Shown here: piece by piece, positions 38,420-46,976 of the stretch
Layout of the letters: each line of letters begins with the position of its first letter
Numbering within the stretch: position 1 is the stretch's first letter
NCBI GenBank assembly: GCA_020436165.1
Contig: JAGQYI010000008.1
Coordinates: 1 to 47,073 of the forward strand
Source of the DNA: Cyclobacteriaceae bacterium
GTDB taxonomy: Bacteria; Bacteroidota; Bacteroidia; Cytophagales; Cyclobacteriaceae
DNA: 47,073 bases
Reading direction: 5' to 3'
Program-made: the position numbers and the translations under genes
Notes under the pieces: generated by a model
The model's input: only the letters and a program-made list of their open reading frames with translations
Told to the model about the DNA's origin: nothing
The model's database searches: none

Positions 38420-40345
38420 ATGGGAAAGATAATTGGAATTGACTTAGGTACCACCAACTCATGCGTAGCCGTAATGGAAGGTAATGAGCCGGTAGTTATA
38501 CCTAATAGCGAAGGTAGAAGAACTACACCTTCTATTGTTGCATTTCTGGACGGTGGTAAAGGTGAGCGTAAAGTTGGAGATCCTGCAAAACGTCAGGCCA
38601 TTACCAACCCTGCAAATACAATTAGCTCGGTAAAACGATTCATGGGTAAAAAATACTCAGAAGTGGGTGATGAGCTTAAAACCGTTGCATATACACTTGA
38701 AAAAGGAAACAACGATACGGTTCGCGTTAAAATAGGTGACAGACAATATACTCCTCAGGAGATTTCAGCCATGATCCTTCAAAAAATGAAGTCAACTGCT
38801 GAAGATTACCTGGGAACAACTGTTTCTGAAGCGGTTATTACAGTTCCTGCGTACTTCAATGATGCGGAGCGCCAGGCTACAAAGGAAGCAGGCCAGATTG
38901 CAGGGTTTGATGTGAAACGTATCATCAATGAGCCTACAGCAGCTGCATTAGCTTATGGATTGGATAAGAAACATCAGGATATGAAAATTGCAGTGTATGA
39001 CCTTGGTGGTGGTACATTCGATATTTCTATTCTTGAATTGGGTGATGGTGTATTTGAGGTACTTTCTACAAATGGTGATGTACACTTGGGTGGTGATGAC
39101 TTCGATCAGGTAATTATCAACTGGCTGGCAGAAGAATTCAAAGCAGATGAAAGCATTGACCTTAGGAAAGATCCTATGGCGTTGCAGCGTTTGAAAGAAG
39201 CTGCTGAAAAAGCAAAAATTGAACTTTCAAGTGCAGCCAGCACTGAGATCAATTTGCCTTATATTATGCCTGTTGATGGTGTGCCTAAACACTTGGTTCG
39301 TTCATTGAGCAGAGCCAAGTTTGAGCAACTGGCTGATAAATTGATTCAGCGTTCAATGGAGCCCGTTAAGGCTGCTTTGAAAGATGCGGGTTTGAGTACT
39401 TCAGATATTAATGAAGTTATTTTAGTAGGGGGTTCAACGCGTATCCCAAGAATACAGGAAGAAGTTGAAAAGTACTTTGGTAAAAAGCCTTCTAAAGGTG
39501 TTAATCCTGATGAAGTAGTGGCAATTGGTGCAGCTATTCAAGGTGGTGTGCTTACCGGTGAGGTTAAAGATGTGCTATTATTAGATGTAACTCCACTTTC
39601 ACTAGGTATTGAAACCATGGGTGGCGTAATGACCAAGCTGATTGAAGCAAACACAACTATTCCAACCAAGAAATCAGAGGTGTTCTCAACTGCAGCTGAT
39701 AACCAGCCATCAGTTGAAATACACGTGCTGCAAGGTGAGCGACCAATGGCGAAAGACAACCGTAGTCTAGGTAAATTTCACCTGGATGGTATTCCACCTG
39801 CCCCAAGAGGTGTACCTCAAATTGAAGTAACGTTTGATATTGATGCCAACGGCATAATGCACGTAACTTCTAAAGATAAAGGAACAGGTAAAGAGCAAAG
39901 TATCCGTATCGAGGCTTCTTCAGGATTAACAGAAGAGGAAATCGAAAAAATGAGAAAAGAAGCTGAAGCCAATGCCGAAGCCGACAAAAAGGAAAAAGAA
40001 ACAGTAGAAAAGATAAATGCTGCTGATTCATTGATATTCCAAACAGAAAAACAACTGAAGGAGTATGGTGATAAGCTTTCAGAAGGAAATAAAACAGCCA
40101 TTAGTGCTGCTCTTGAAACCTTGAAGAAAGCACATGAAGCAAAAGACTTAGCTGCAATTGATCCTGCCATTGAAGGCCTGAACAAAGCTTGGGAAGCTGC
40201 TTCGCAAGAAATATACAATGCTACTCAGGGAGCTCAGGGTGGTGCTCAGCCAGGGGCTGATGGTGGTGCCGGAGCAGGTGCTTCGTCTGCTAGTGGCGAT
40301 GATGTTTCGGATGTTGAGTTTGAAGAGGTAGAAGAAGAGAAATAA
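38420..40345 (+). CDS. dnaK: Molecular chaperone DnaK (Hsp70)
   Basis: A 641-residue Hsp70. ATPase domain motifs: [13 protein letters not shown] at the start, [32 protein letters not shown] and [13 protein letters not shown]; the substrate domain has [20 protein letters not shown]. The C-terminal lid ends in a Gly/Ala-rich linker and the acidic tail [15 protein letters not shown], typical of Bacteroidota DnaK. Cytosolic folding chaperone and heat-shock protein. No dnaJ or grpE is adjacent. A second, near-identical copy of the last codons lies about 840 bp downstream, beyond a toxin-antitoxin pair, so the present 3' end may be a replacement tail. Confidence 0.98.
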   Translation: MGKIIGIDLGTTNSCVAVMEGNEPVVIPNSEGRRTTPSIVAFLDGGKGERKVGDPAKRQAITNPANTISSVKRFMGKKYSEVGDELKTVAYTLEKGNNDTVRVKIGDRQYTPQEISAMILQKMKSTAEDYLGTTVSEAVITVPAYFNDAERQATKEAGQIAGFDVKRIINEPTAAALAYGLDKKHQDMKIAVYDLGGGTFDISILELGDGVFEVLSTNGDVHLGGDDFDQVIINWLAEEFKADESIDLRKDPMALQRLKEAAEKAKIELSSAASTEINLPYIMPVDGVPKHLVRSLSRAKFEQLADKLIQRSMEPVKAALKDAGLSTSDINEVILVGGSTRIPRIQEEVEKYFGKKPSKGVNPDEVVAIGAAIQGGVLTGEVKDVLLLDVTPLSLGIETMGGVMTKLIEANTTIPTKKSEVFSTAADNQPSVEIHVLQGERPMAKDNRSLGKFHLDGIPPAPRGVPQIEVTFDIDANGIMHVTSKDKGTGKEQSIRIEASSGLTEEEIEKMRKEAEANAEADKKEKETVEKINAADSLIFQTEKQLKEYGDKLSEGNKTAISAALETLKKAHEAKDLAAIDPAIEGLNKAWEAASQEIYNATQGAQGGAQPGADGGAGAGASSASGDDVSDVEFEEVEEEK

Positions 40346-40422
40346 TTCTGGATTCTCCAAAGGAGGTTACCTGTTCAATATAGATTATAAGGCTGTCCGC
40401 CATTAGGTGGATGGCCTTTTTT
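40293..40422 (+). repeat. dnaK 3' end, repeat copy 1
   Basis: Bases 40293-40347 (last 17 codons, stop and 2 nt) match 41136-41190 at 53 of 55 positions. The following 3' UTR is similar in plan (short hairpin, CTGTTCAATAT, terminator beginning AAGGCTG) but has diverged. Confidence 0.85.
40390..40422 (+). terminator. Terminator of dnaK (copy 1)
   Basis: AGGCTGTCCGCC, ATTA loop, GGTGGATGGCCT, then T6. The stem is 12 bp with three G-T pairs. It separates dnaK from the toxin-antitoxin pair. Confidence 0.85.
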
Positions 40423-40481
40423 AATAGTTGGTTTTGGCTTTGCTATATTTTGTAAGATAAATGGAATTTATTGAAATCATG

Positions 40482-40489
40482 TATATTTG
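40482..40489 (+). promoter_or_regulatory. -7 box TATATTTG of the toxin-antitoxin pair
   Basis: An exact TAnnTTTG ending 4 nt before the antitoxin ATG; no good -33 element. It suggests a very short or absent leader. Confidence 0.35.
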
Positions 40490-40493
40490 ATAT

Positions 40494-40718
40494 ATGCAAA
40501 CGTACCAGGTAGATATATTGAACCCAAAAGCTGTTAAGCTGCTAAAGGATTTGGCGGACTTGAAACTTATATCTATAGCTGACGCTTCAACAGATCCTTT
40601 TTTGGAGGCTGTAAGCCAAATCAGAGAAAAAGCTAAGTCTAACCCTCCGACACTAGAGGAGATTACAAAGGAGGTTGAAACTGTACGAGCGAATCGCTAT
40701 GCCTCTAAAAAAGGATAG
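40494..40718 (+). CDS. Antitoxin of a VapBC-like pair
   Basis: A 74-residue small protein with an N-terminal segment typical of short Bacteroidota antitoxins (MQTYQVDILNPKAVKLLKDLADLKLISI) and a polar C-terminal tail (PTLEEITKEVETVRANRYASKKG) that would wrap the toxin. No AbrB or RHH DNA-binding motif is obvious. Its last 20 bp overlap the start of the PIN toxin gene, so the two are translated together. It should neutralise the toxin and perhaps repress the operon. It lies between the dnaK terminator and a duplicated dnaK tail, and its AT-rich sequence suggests acquisition. Confidence 0.82.
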   Translation: MQTYQVDILNPKAVKLLKDLADLKLISIADASTDPFLEAVSQIREKAKSNPPTLEEITKEVETVRANRYASKKG

Positions 40719-41112
40719 GGGTATTATTGATACCAATCTTTGGATTAGCTTTCTTTTAACAAAAAATCTTGCAAAGATAGATACTCTTTTTAAGGAAAAT
40801 AGGGTAGTCTTACTTTTTAGTCAGGAGCTATTGGATGAATTTATTGAAGTGGCAGAAAGGTCCAAATTTTCAAACTACTTTTCATCAGAAGATTTGCAAA
40901 ACTCACTTTCCAAAATCAGGGCTAAATCTGAATTTATAAAGGTTAAATCTACAATTGATTTATGCCGCGATATTAAAGATAACTTCTTGGTAGCATTGGC
41001 CAACGATGGCAAGGCAACCCATTTAATAACTGGAGATAAAGAATTATTAGTTTTGAAAACTATGAATGAGACAGAGATCTTAACTATGAGTAGTTACCTC
41101 GCATCAAAATGA
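40699..41112 (+). CDS. PIN-domain toxin (COG1569 type)
   Basis: A 137-residue protein from ATG 40699; an upstream frame start at 40675 is inside the antitoxin and less likely. It is a PIN nuclease: the first acidic residue in IIDTNLWISFL, the second in QELLDEF, the third and fourth in CRDIKDNFLVALA and TGDKELL, giving the acidic quartet that binds Mg2+ or Mn2+. It is expected to cleave RNA (tRNA, rRNA or mRNA) and arrest growth when the antitoxin is lost. It is directly followed by the duplicated dnaK 3' end. Target specificity is unknown. Confidence 0.86.
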   Translation: MPLKKDRGIIDTNLWISFLLTKNLAKIDTLFKENRVVLLFSQELLDEFIEVAERSKFSNYFSSEDLQNSLSKIRAKSEFIKVKSTIDLCRDIKDNFLVALANDGKATHLITGDKELLVLKTMNETEILTMSSYLASK

Positions 41113-41131
41113 AGTGGTAAACACCCTTAAA

Positions 41132-41188
41132 GGTGGTGGCGATGATGTTTCTGATGTTAAGTTTGAAGAGGTAGAAGAAGAGAAATAA
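41132..41188 (+). pseudogene. Duplicated dnaK 3' end (tail remnant)
   Basis: The frame from 41132 reads [18 protein letters not shown] and a stop, against [16 protein letters not shown] at the end of intact dnaK. At base level 41136-41190 matches 40293-40347 at 53 of 55 positions; one change turns Glu to Lys. Nothing further upstream of dnaK is included, so it cannot make a protein. It begins about 20 bp after the toxin stop. Most simply it is the original dnaK end, left behind when a cassette carrying the toxin-antitoxin pair and a new dnaK tail recombined into the gene; a local tandem duplication is the alternative. Confidence 0.85.
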
Positions 41189-41255
41189 TTGGACTTCCAT
41201 GCGGAAGTAACTGTTCAATATTGATTTAAAGGCTGCTCATTGAGTAGCCTTTTTT
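41136..41255 (+). repeat. dnaK 3' end, repeat copy 2
   Basis: Partner of the repeat at 40293-40422. It includes the coding tail, a 3' UTR with the hairpin ACTTCC-ATGC-GGAAGT (copy 1 has CTCC-AAA-GGAG at the same place), the shared CTGTTCAATAT and a terminator. Confidence 0.85.
41228..41255 (+). terminator. Terminator after the dnaK tail copy
   Basis: AAAGGCTGCTC, ATT loop, GAGTAGCCTTTTTT. A stem of about 11 bp with one G-T pair and a T-run. It now ends the toxin-antitoxin transcript. Confidence 0.85.
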
Positions 41256-41323
41256 AGTGTCTTTTCTACAATCGGTTATGCTAATTTGTTGCTGGGTTTG
41301 TACCTTCAAGAAAAAATTTGAAA

Positions 41324-42880
41324 ATGGAAAAGACCAATACTTCTTTACGCAAGACTTTTAAAGGGCTTCTGGGAACATTACTCATTTTAGTGCTGTCCAT
41401 TCCAATACTTGCTCAGCCTGATACCAAGGCATTTGAGAAATATATTGAGCAGGCACGCATTGATTGGGATGTACCGGGCATGGCCGTAGCCATTGTTAAG
41501 GATGGTAAGATCGTATTTGAAGAAGGTTTTGGGATGCTTGAAGCAGGTAAAAAACAAAAGGTGGATGAAAACTCACTTTTTGCTATTGCATCCAATACGA
41601 AAGCCTTTATTGCAGCTTCATTAGCAATTTTGGTCGATGAAGGCAAAATCAATTGGTCAGACAAGGTAAGAGACTACCTTCCATACTTTGCTATGTACGA
41701 TTCCTACGTTTCTGAAAATGCAACCATAGCCGACATACTTTCACACCGAATTGGGTTGGGAACCTTCAGCGGAGACGTAATCTGGTACAAATCGAATTAT
41801 ACTCCCGAAGAGGTAATAAAACACATAAGATATATTCCCCAGGCTTTCGACTTCAGGGATGGCTATGGCTATTCCAATCTGATGTTTATTACGGCAGGAG
41901 AGGTAATAAAAGCAGTTTCAGGCCAACCGTGGGACGAATTTGTAAAAGAGCATTTCTTCAAACAATTAGGGATGAATAGAACGCAAACTTCTGTAATCCC
42001 ATTGGCTCAAATGAAGGATGTGGCTACACCTCATGCGTTGGTGGACAATGTAAACACACCAATCCCTTATGCTCCTTGGGAAGATTCGGGAGCTGCCGGT
42101 GGTATTATTTCAAGTGTGCATGACCTGTCGCTATGGATGATGTTGCAATTGAACCATGGTATTCTTGGCTCAGACACATTGTTTTCTCCCGAAAGACAAA
42201 TAGATATGTGGACACCTCATAATAGTTTTAGAGTAAGCAGCGGCTCTAAGAAAAACCTACCAAGTCGCCATTTTTCCGGTTACGGATTTGGTTGGGGTCT
42301 ATCTGATTACAAGGGCAACATGGTGGTTAGCCACAGTGGAGGCTATGACGGAATGTACTCAAGGTTGACATTGGTACCAGACCAGAATTTAGGGATTGTG
42401 ATTCTAACCAATGCCATGCGAGGAGTATCATACCCTGTAACCATGCGCCTGATTGATGCTTATGTGGGAGGTGAGCAAAAAGACTGGAGTGCTGATTACC
42501 TGCCAGGAGCACAGAGAGGAATTGAGTGGAAAAAAGAACGTATCCAGAAGCGTATTGATGCAAGGGTAATGAACACCAAACCAACAGTAGATGAGGATAC
42601 GTTTGTGGGTAATTACTTCGATCCCATGTATGGTGAGGTGGATATTAAGAAGGATGCCCAAGGACTTTTAATGGAGTTTAAATCTGCCCCGGCCTTGAAT
42701 GCAAGACTTTCGCACTGGCATTACAATACCTATAAAATTGAATGGAATGAGTTACATGCCTGGTTTAGTTTTGGAACCATTCAGTTTACTTTAGATAATA
42801 ATCAAAACGTAACAGGTATTGAGTTTGATGTGCCGAACGATGATATTTTCTTTGATGAGATTCATTTGAAAAGAGAATAA
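41324..42880 (+). CDS. Secreted serine hydrolase, beta-lactamase class C/esterase type
   Basis: A 519-residue protein from ATG 41324. A signal peptide (about residues 1-30, GTLLILVLSIPILAQ) sends it to the periplasm. The penicillin-binding-protein-like fold has the nucleophile in SNTK (Ser about 90), the second motif YSN (Tyr about 183) and the third HSGGYDG. The extra C-terminal domain of about 110 residues (DEDTFVGNYFDPMYGEVDIKKD) is the DUF3471-like beta-barrel common in these hydrolases. It may act on D-amino-acid peptides, esters or cell-wall fragments; antibiotic hydrolysis cannot be assumed. Confidence 0.9.
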   Translation: MEKTNTSLRKTFKGLLGTLLILVLSIPILAQPDTKAFEKYIEQARIDWDVPGMAVAIVKDGKIVFEEGFGMLEAGKKQKVDENSLFAIASNTKAFIAASLAILVDEGKINWSDKVRDYLPYFAMYDSYVSENATIADILSHRIGLGTFSGDVIWYKSNYTPEEVIKHIRYIPQAFDFRDGYGYSNLMFITAGEVIKAVSGQPWDEFVKEHFFKQLGMNRTQTSVIPLAQMKDVATPHALVDNVNTPIPYAPWEDSGAAGGIISSVHDLSLWMMLQLNHGILGSDTLFSPERQIDMWTPHNSFRVSSGSKKNLPSRHFSGYGFGWGLSDYKGNMVVSHSGGYDGMYSRLTLVPDQNLGIVILTNAMRGVSYPVTMRLIDAYVGGEQKDWSADYLPGAQRGIEWKKERIQKRIDARVMNTKPTVDEDTFVGNYFDPMYGEVDIKKDAQGLLMEFKSAPALNARLSHWHYNTYKIEWNELHAWFSFGTIQFTLDNNQNVTGIEFDVPNDDIFFDEIHLKRE

Positions 42881-42884
42881 TAGT

Positions 42885-42909
42885 AAGGCCACATGCTGTG
42901 GCCTTTTTT
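42885..42909 (+). terminator. Rho-independent terminator
   Basis: AAGGCCACA, TGC loop, TGTGGCC, then TTTTTT. A near-perfect stem 4 bp after the serine hydrolase stop. Confidence 0.92.
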
Positions 42910-42955
42910 GATGTAAGCAATTCATACTCATCTCTTCTTTGCTATCTTTATTCGA

Positions 42956-44149
42956 ATGAGTAGGCTAAAGAATATAGGGCCAGGCGCAGTAGTAGCAGCA
43001 GCTTTTATTGGTCCGGGAACGGTTACAACGGCTACATTGGCTGGCAGCAGTTATGGGTACACCTTATTGTGGTCTATTCTGTTTTCTGTTTTCGCAACCT
43101 ATGTGCTTCAGGAAATGGCCGTTCGACTAGGGGTGGTAGCACAGATGGGAGTGGGCGAGGCTCTCAGGCAAAAATTGACCATGAAATGGTCAAAAACACT
43201 CGCTTCTATATTAGTTATATCGGCTATTGCCATTGGTAATGCTGCTTACGAAGCAGGGAATATTTCCGGTGCTGCTCTAGGTGTTAGTCCAATCCTTGGA
43301 AATAATATTCGTTTGTCAAGTGTTTTGGTAGGTTTATCGGCAGGCTTATTGTTATTTATTGGTTCATCAAAAGTGTTGGAGAGAGTACTCGTGGCCATGG
43401 TGGCTATTATGGGAATTGTCTTTATTGCTGCAGCAACTATGCTCTCACCAGACATTATTCAAATTATGCGAGGGCTATTTGTTCCTGCAATGCCTGGAAA
43501 AAGCGTGCTAATGGCTATTGGATTAATTGGTACCACGGTAGTACCCTACAACCTTTTCTTGCATGCTTCTTTCGTAAAGAAAAAATGGACTTTAGTGGAA
43601 GATCTAAAAACAGCGCGAATAGATTCTTATATTTCAATAGGGCTTGGAGGGCTTATTACCATGTGCATTTTAATAGCTGCTACAGCGGTTAGTAATCAAC
43701 AAGGATTGCAGGCCGGGCTTCCTATGCTTTCAGAATCGTTACGACCTTTATTGGGAGAGGGGGCATTAATTTTTGTAGGAGTTGGTTTTTTGGCGGCAGG
43801 TCTGTCCTCTTCCATAACGGCACCATTAGCTGCTGCTTTTGCAACTTCCGAAGTTTTGGGCTGGGGATCTTCATTAAAGTCAAATCGATTTAGGTCGGTG
43901 TGGATGGCTATTGTTTTGATTGGGATTGTCTTTTCGACCATGGACTTTAAACCCACAGAAGTAATCATCTTTGCCCAGATAGCAAATGGGTTGTTGCTAC
44001 CCATAATTGCTACTTTTATGGTTTGGATTATGAACGATAAAAGACTGTTTGGGAAGTATTCAAACTCAGTTTGGTCAAACACATTTGGTGTTTTGGTTAT
44101 TGTGCTAACCTTGGTGTTAGGAATAAAGGGAATTATATCCGTATTTTAA
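42956..44149 (+). CDS. Nramp-fold transporter, YcsG-like, probably not a metal carrier
   Basis: A 397-residue inner-membrane protein with about eleven hydrophobic helices. The overall pattern (IGPGTVTTATLAGSSYGYTLLW in helix 1, GTTVVPYNLFLHASF in helix 6) is that of the Nramp superfamily, but the metal-binding D-P-G-N of helix 1 reads G-P-G-T and the M-P-H of helix 6 reads V-P-Y. Nramp relatives of this sort, such as B. subtilis YcsG, lie beside ycsF/kipI-type genes, as here with pxpABC 13 bp downstream. I infer import of an organic substrate, perhaps 5-oxoproline. TATCTTTA at 42943-42950 lies 5 nt before the ATG. Confidence 0.85.
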   Translation: MSRLKNIGPGAVVAAAFIGPGTVTTATLAGSSYGYTLLWSILFSVFATYVLQEMAVRLGVVAQMGVGEALRQKLTMKWSKTLASILVISAIAIGNAAYEAGNISGAALGVSPILGNNIRLSSVLVGLSAGLLLFIGSSKVLERVLVAMVAIMGIVFIAAATMLSPDIIQIMRGLFVPAMPGKSVLMAIGLIGTTVVPYNLFLHASFVKKKWTLVEDLKTARIDSYISIGLGGLITMCILIAATAVSNQQGLQAGLPMLSESLRPLLGEGALIFVGVGFLAAGLSSSITAPLAAAFATSEVLGWGSSLKSNRFRSVWMAIVLIGIVFSTMDFKPTEVIIFAQIANGLLLPIIATFMVWIMNDKRLFGKYSNSVWSNTFGVLVIVLTLVLGIKGIISVF

Positions 44150-44162
44150 TAAAGAGCAACTG

Positions 44163-44903
44163 ATGCCAATGGATTTAAATTGCGACATGGGTGAAAGCTT
44201 TGGAACTAACATAGTTGGGCAGGATGAAAACATTATGCCTTTTGTAACTTCCAGCAACATAGCCTGCGGTTTTCATGGAGGTGATCCGGTTCATATTGAA
44301 AAAACAATCCAACTGGCAATTAAACACAATATACGTATTGGTGCACACCCTTCCTATCCGGATTTGGAAGGCTTTGGAAGAAGACCAATGAAGCTACCAA
44401 AGGAAGAGCTTAAATCAATACTTAGATACCAAATTGCTGCTCTGAAAGGGATGGTTGAGAGTGCTGGCGGTAAGCTAAGTTACGTAAAGCCACACGGAGC
44501 TTTGTACAATACTGCAGCTCATAGCAGGGATGAGACCTTAACAATTATCGAAGCTATTCAATCCATTGACCCCAAACTAGCTTTAATGGGTTTTGCCGGC
44601 AGTGTAATGCAAAAAGAGGCCAAAGCCAAAGGCATGGCATTTATAGCTGAGGCTTTTGCTGATAGAAGGTATGAACCGGATGGCTCTTTGATGTCTAGAT
44701 CAAAGGAGGGTGCTGTTTTAACCAATGTTGAGGACGTGGTGGATCAGGTTAGGAACCTAGTTGAGAAGCAAAGGGTTAAAACTTCAGATGGTACTTATAT
44801 TTCTGTAAAGGCGGATAGCATCTGTGTACATGGGGATAACCCATCAGCTCCTGAAATTGTAAAAGTGATAAGAGAATTTCTGATAGCCCAAAATGGAAGT
44901 TAG
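44163..44903 (+). CDS. pxpA: 5-oxoprolinase subunit A
   Basis: A 246-residue protein of the LamB/YcsF family. Family blocks: MDLNCDMGESFG at the start, SSNIACGFHGGDP, HPSYPDLEGFGRR, YVKPHGALYN and EAFADRRYEPDGSLMSRS. With PxpB and PxpC it forms the ATP-dependent 5-oxoprolinase that opens 5-oxoproline (pyroglutamate) to glutamate, clearing a spontaneous damage product and allowing its use as food. It overlaps pxpB by 11 bp. ATG 44163 is used; Met 3 is a possible alternative. Confidence 0.95.
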   Translation: MPMDLNCDMGESFGTNIVGQDENIMPFVTSSNIACGFHGGDPVHIEKTIQLAIKHNIRIGAHPSYPDLEGFGRRPMKLPKEELKSILRYQIAALKGMVESAGGKLSYVKPHGALYNTAAHSRDETLTIIEAIQSIDPKLALMGFAGSVMQKEAKAKGMAFIAEAFADRRYEPDGSLMSRSKEGAVLTNVEDVVDQVRNLVEKQRVKTSDGTYISVKADSICVHGDNPSAPEIVKVIREFLIAQNGS

Positions 44904-45609
44904 CTTACATGCACTGGGTGACGAAGCGCTACTGGTTCAGTTTGAGAAAAAAATTGATCCGGTAATTAATCAGCAAGTAGTTTTACTGGGGGAATATCTC
45001 GAACATTCTTTTTCTAATGAAGTAAAATATGTTGTTCCTGCCTACAACTCTTTGACTGTCGCTTTTGACAGCACTAAGATCAGCGCAGGCGCACTGGAGC
45101 AAGTGATTATTGAAGGGTTACACTCAGCAGAACGTTTTGAGTTTGCCGAACGATTGCTATACATACCTGTATGTTACGATAAAAGCTTTGCTACTGATCT
45201 TGATGAAGTTTGTAGGCAAACCGGTTTAACCTCAACAGAAGTAGTGCGGCTTCATAGCTCCAATTTGTACACAACTTATATGATTGGCTTTTTATCCGGA
45301 TTCCCCTACTTGGGACAACTACCTAAGGAACTAACAACAGAACGAAAAAGCACTCCGGCATTAAGGGTGCCGGAAGGAGCGGTAGCCATCGCTGGAAGCC
45401 AAACCGGAATATACCCGCAGGAGTCGCCTGGAGGGTGGCAGGTGATTGGTAGGACTCCTTTACCCTTGGTATATGCGTTTGACGAGCATTCATTCTTGTT
45501 TCATCAAGGGGATAGGATTCAGTTTTACTCTATTTCAAAAAGCAAATTTGATAGCATTCGAAAAAGCTTAGCAAAGGGTGATTTTGATTGGGAAAGTATA
45601 TATGGATAA
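44893..45609 (+). CDS. pxpB: 5-oxoprolinase subunit B
   Basis: A 238-residue protein of the KipI/allophanate hydrolase subunit 1 family: GDEALLVQFEKKID at the N-terminus, YIPVCYDKSFATDLDEV, IGFLSGFPYLGQLP and the C-terminal GSQTGIYPQESPGGWQVIGRTPLPLV are characteristic. It works with PxpC as the ATP-dependent phosphorylating unit of 5-oxoprolinase. It overlaps pxpA by 11 bp and pxpC by 8 bp, so the three are translationally coupled. Naming as KipI, a sporulation kinase inhibitor, does not apply here. Confidence 0.94.
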   Translation: MEVSLHALGDEALLVQFEKKIDPVINQQVVLLGEYLEHSFSNEVKYVVPAYNSLTVAFDSTKISAGALEQVIIEGLHSAERFEFAERLLYIPVCYDKSFATDLDEVCRQTGLTSTEVVRLHSSNLYTTYMIGFLSGFPYLGQLPKELTTERKSTPALRVPEGAVAIAGSQTGIYPQESPGGWQVIGRTPLPLVYAFDEHSFLFHQGDRIQFYSISKSKFDSIRKSLAKGDFDWESIYG

Positions 45610-46435
45610 TTCCGTTCGACTAAAAATACATAAACCAGGGATGCACACTGTGCTGTTAATGCAGGACAAAATCGGCTTGCAAAAATATGGAGTGCCGGTA
45701 GGTGGCCCCATGGACGCTGAAGCGGCAAAGCTTGCAAATTGGTTGGTAGGGAACAAAGAAGAATCACCTTTGCTGGAAATAACAATGCAGGGGCCAACCA
45801 TTGAGTTTTCTGGAAGCTGTCAAATTGCACTTACTGGTGCATCTGCAAATGCTACTATTGATTCAGTGCCCATTTATGAAAATGAAACATTAACAATTGC
45901 TAAAAGTGAAGTACTGACCATCGGGAAGCTTACAAATGGTAGTAGAGCTTATCTGGCTGTTCGGGGTGATTGGCGCCATCAGGACCAGAAGACGAGCTTT
46001 AAAAATCATGTTCTCAAAAAGGAGGACGAGATAACTATAAAAGCTACTGCGCGGCCAATAAAACAACGCACTTCTACTTGGAATGACACCATAAATGGTG
46101 CATTGGTAGTAAGAGCTGTTCCGGGGCCTGAATGGAATGAATTGTTAGAAACCGCTCGAGAAGCAATTCTGGCTACAACATTTACATTACTTCCCGAATC
46201 AAATAGAATGGGCTATAGGCTAAGCCCTAATTTACCAGACGTTATTACCAGTATAATCTCTTCAGGGGTTATTCCGGGTGTACTGCAAATTACTCCACAA
46301 GGCATGCCTATTTTGCTTATGCAGGATGGCCCAACCACAGGAGGTTATGTGCGTGCATTAACCGTTTTGAGTGAGGATTTATCTAAACTTGGACAGCTAA
46401 AACCGGGAGATCAATTTTCCTTTTCAATTCTATAA
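45602..46435 (+). CDS. pxpC: 5-oxoprolinase subunit C
   Basis: A 277-residue protein from ATG 45602; an upstream frame start at 45578 would lie deeper inside pxpB. It belongs to the KipA/biotin-dependent-carboxyltransferase-like family (allophanate hydrolase subunit 2): MQDKIGLQKYGVPVGGPMD, LLEITMQGPTIEF, VRAVPGPEW, SNRMGYRL and ITPQGMPILLMQDGPTTGGY are family blocks. Third subunit of 5-oxoprolinase. It is slightly shorter than many homologues (about 300-330), otherwise complete. It ends the transporter-pxpABC operon; no terminator is obvious after it. Confidence 0.94.
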   Translation: MDNSVRLKIHKPGMHTVLLMQDKIGLQKYGVPVGGPMDAEAAKLANWLVGNKEESPLLEITMQGPTIEFSGSCQIALTGASANATIDSVPIYENETLTIAKSEVLTIGKLTNGSRAYLAVRGDWRHQDQKTSFKNHVLKKEDEITIKATARPIKQRTSTWNDTINGALVVRAVPGPEWNELLETAREAILATTFTLLPESNRMGYRLSPNLPDVITSIISSGVIPGVLQITPQGMPILLMQDGPTTGGYVRALTVLSEDLSKLGQLKPGDQFSFSIL

Positions 46436-46466
46436 ATTAAGTCTATAAAGCCATTAAATATATCAA

Positions 46467-46498
46467 TTTGATGGAGGTTTCTTAAACATGTAAATTTG
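46467..46498 (+). promoter_or_regulatory. Promoter of dps
   Basis: TTTG at 46467-46470, 20-nt spacer, TAAATTTG at 46491-46498: both elements exact for Bacteroidota. A start near 46504 gives a leader of about 30 nt. Confidence 0.75.
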
Positions 46499-46535
46499 TG
46501 TATATCAATTTTTTAAAGACTAAATATTTTAAGTT

Positions 46536-46976
46536 ATGGAAAATAAACATATTGCAAATGAGCTTAACAACCTACTTGCCAACTATCAGATATATTATCA
46601 AAACCTACGTGGGTTTCACTGGAATATTCAGGGTAAAAAATTCTTTGAATTGCATGAGAAATTTGAAGAGCTTTACACCGATACTGCAGTTAAAATTGAT
46701 GAGGTGGCTGAGCGTGTGTTAACCATTGGATTCACTCCTCTGCATACATTTCAGGATTATTTGGACACTGCTTCGATTAAACCCTCAAAAGGGGTGCATC
46801 AAGGTGAAGATGCTGTGAAATTAATAGTGGATAATTTATCTGCTTTGGTTGAGCAACAGAAGGAAATACGGTCTCAAGCGGAAGAAAGCGGAGATGCCAC
46901 AACAGGCGACATGCTTGCAGCTTTTGTTGAAGAGCAAGAAAAAACTCTATGGATGTATAATGCTTGGTTGAAGTAA
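46536..46976 (+). CDS. dps: Dps-family ferritin-like DNA-protection protein
   Basis: A 146-residue four-helix protein. The ferroxidase residues are in NLRGFHWNIQG (His, first helix) and VKIDEVAERVLTIG (Asp and Glu, second helix), shared between neighbouring subunits of the 12-mer. It oxidises Fe(II) with hydrogen peroxide and stores the iron, protecting DNA in stress. The N-terminal tail is short and barely basic, so DNA binding may be weak. It has its own strong promoter. The last bases of the gene are repeated in inverted orientation at the window end. Confidence 0.94.
   Translation: MENKHIANELNNLLANYQIYYQNLRGFHWNIQGKKFFELHEKFEELYTDTAVKIDEVAERVLTIGFTPLHTFQDYLDTASIKPSKGVHQGEDAVKLIVDNLSALVEQQKEIRSQAEESGDATTGDMLAAFVEEQEKTLWMYNAWLK

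Noticed and set aside
41324-42880. Antibiotic-resistance class C beta-lactamase
   Set aside because: The fold motifs are shared with many esterases and peptidases, and the extra C-terminal domain is not found in AmpC enzymes.
44893-46435. Urea carboxylase/allophanate hydrolase subunits or Kip sporulation regulators
   Set aside because: The order pxpA-pxpB-pxpC with the LamB/YcsF protein identifies 5-oxoprolinase.
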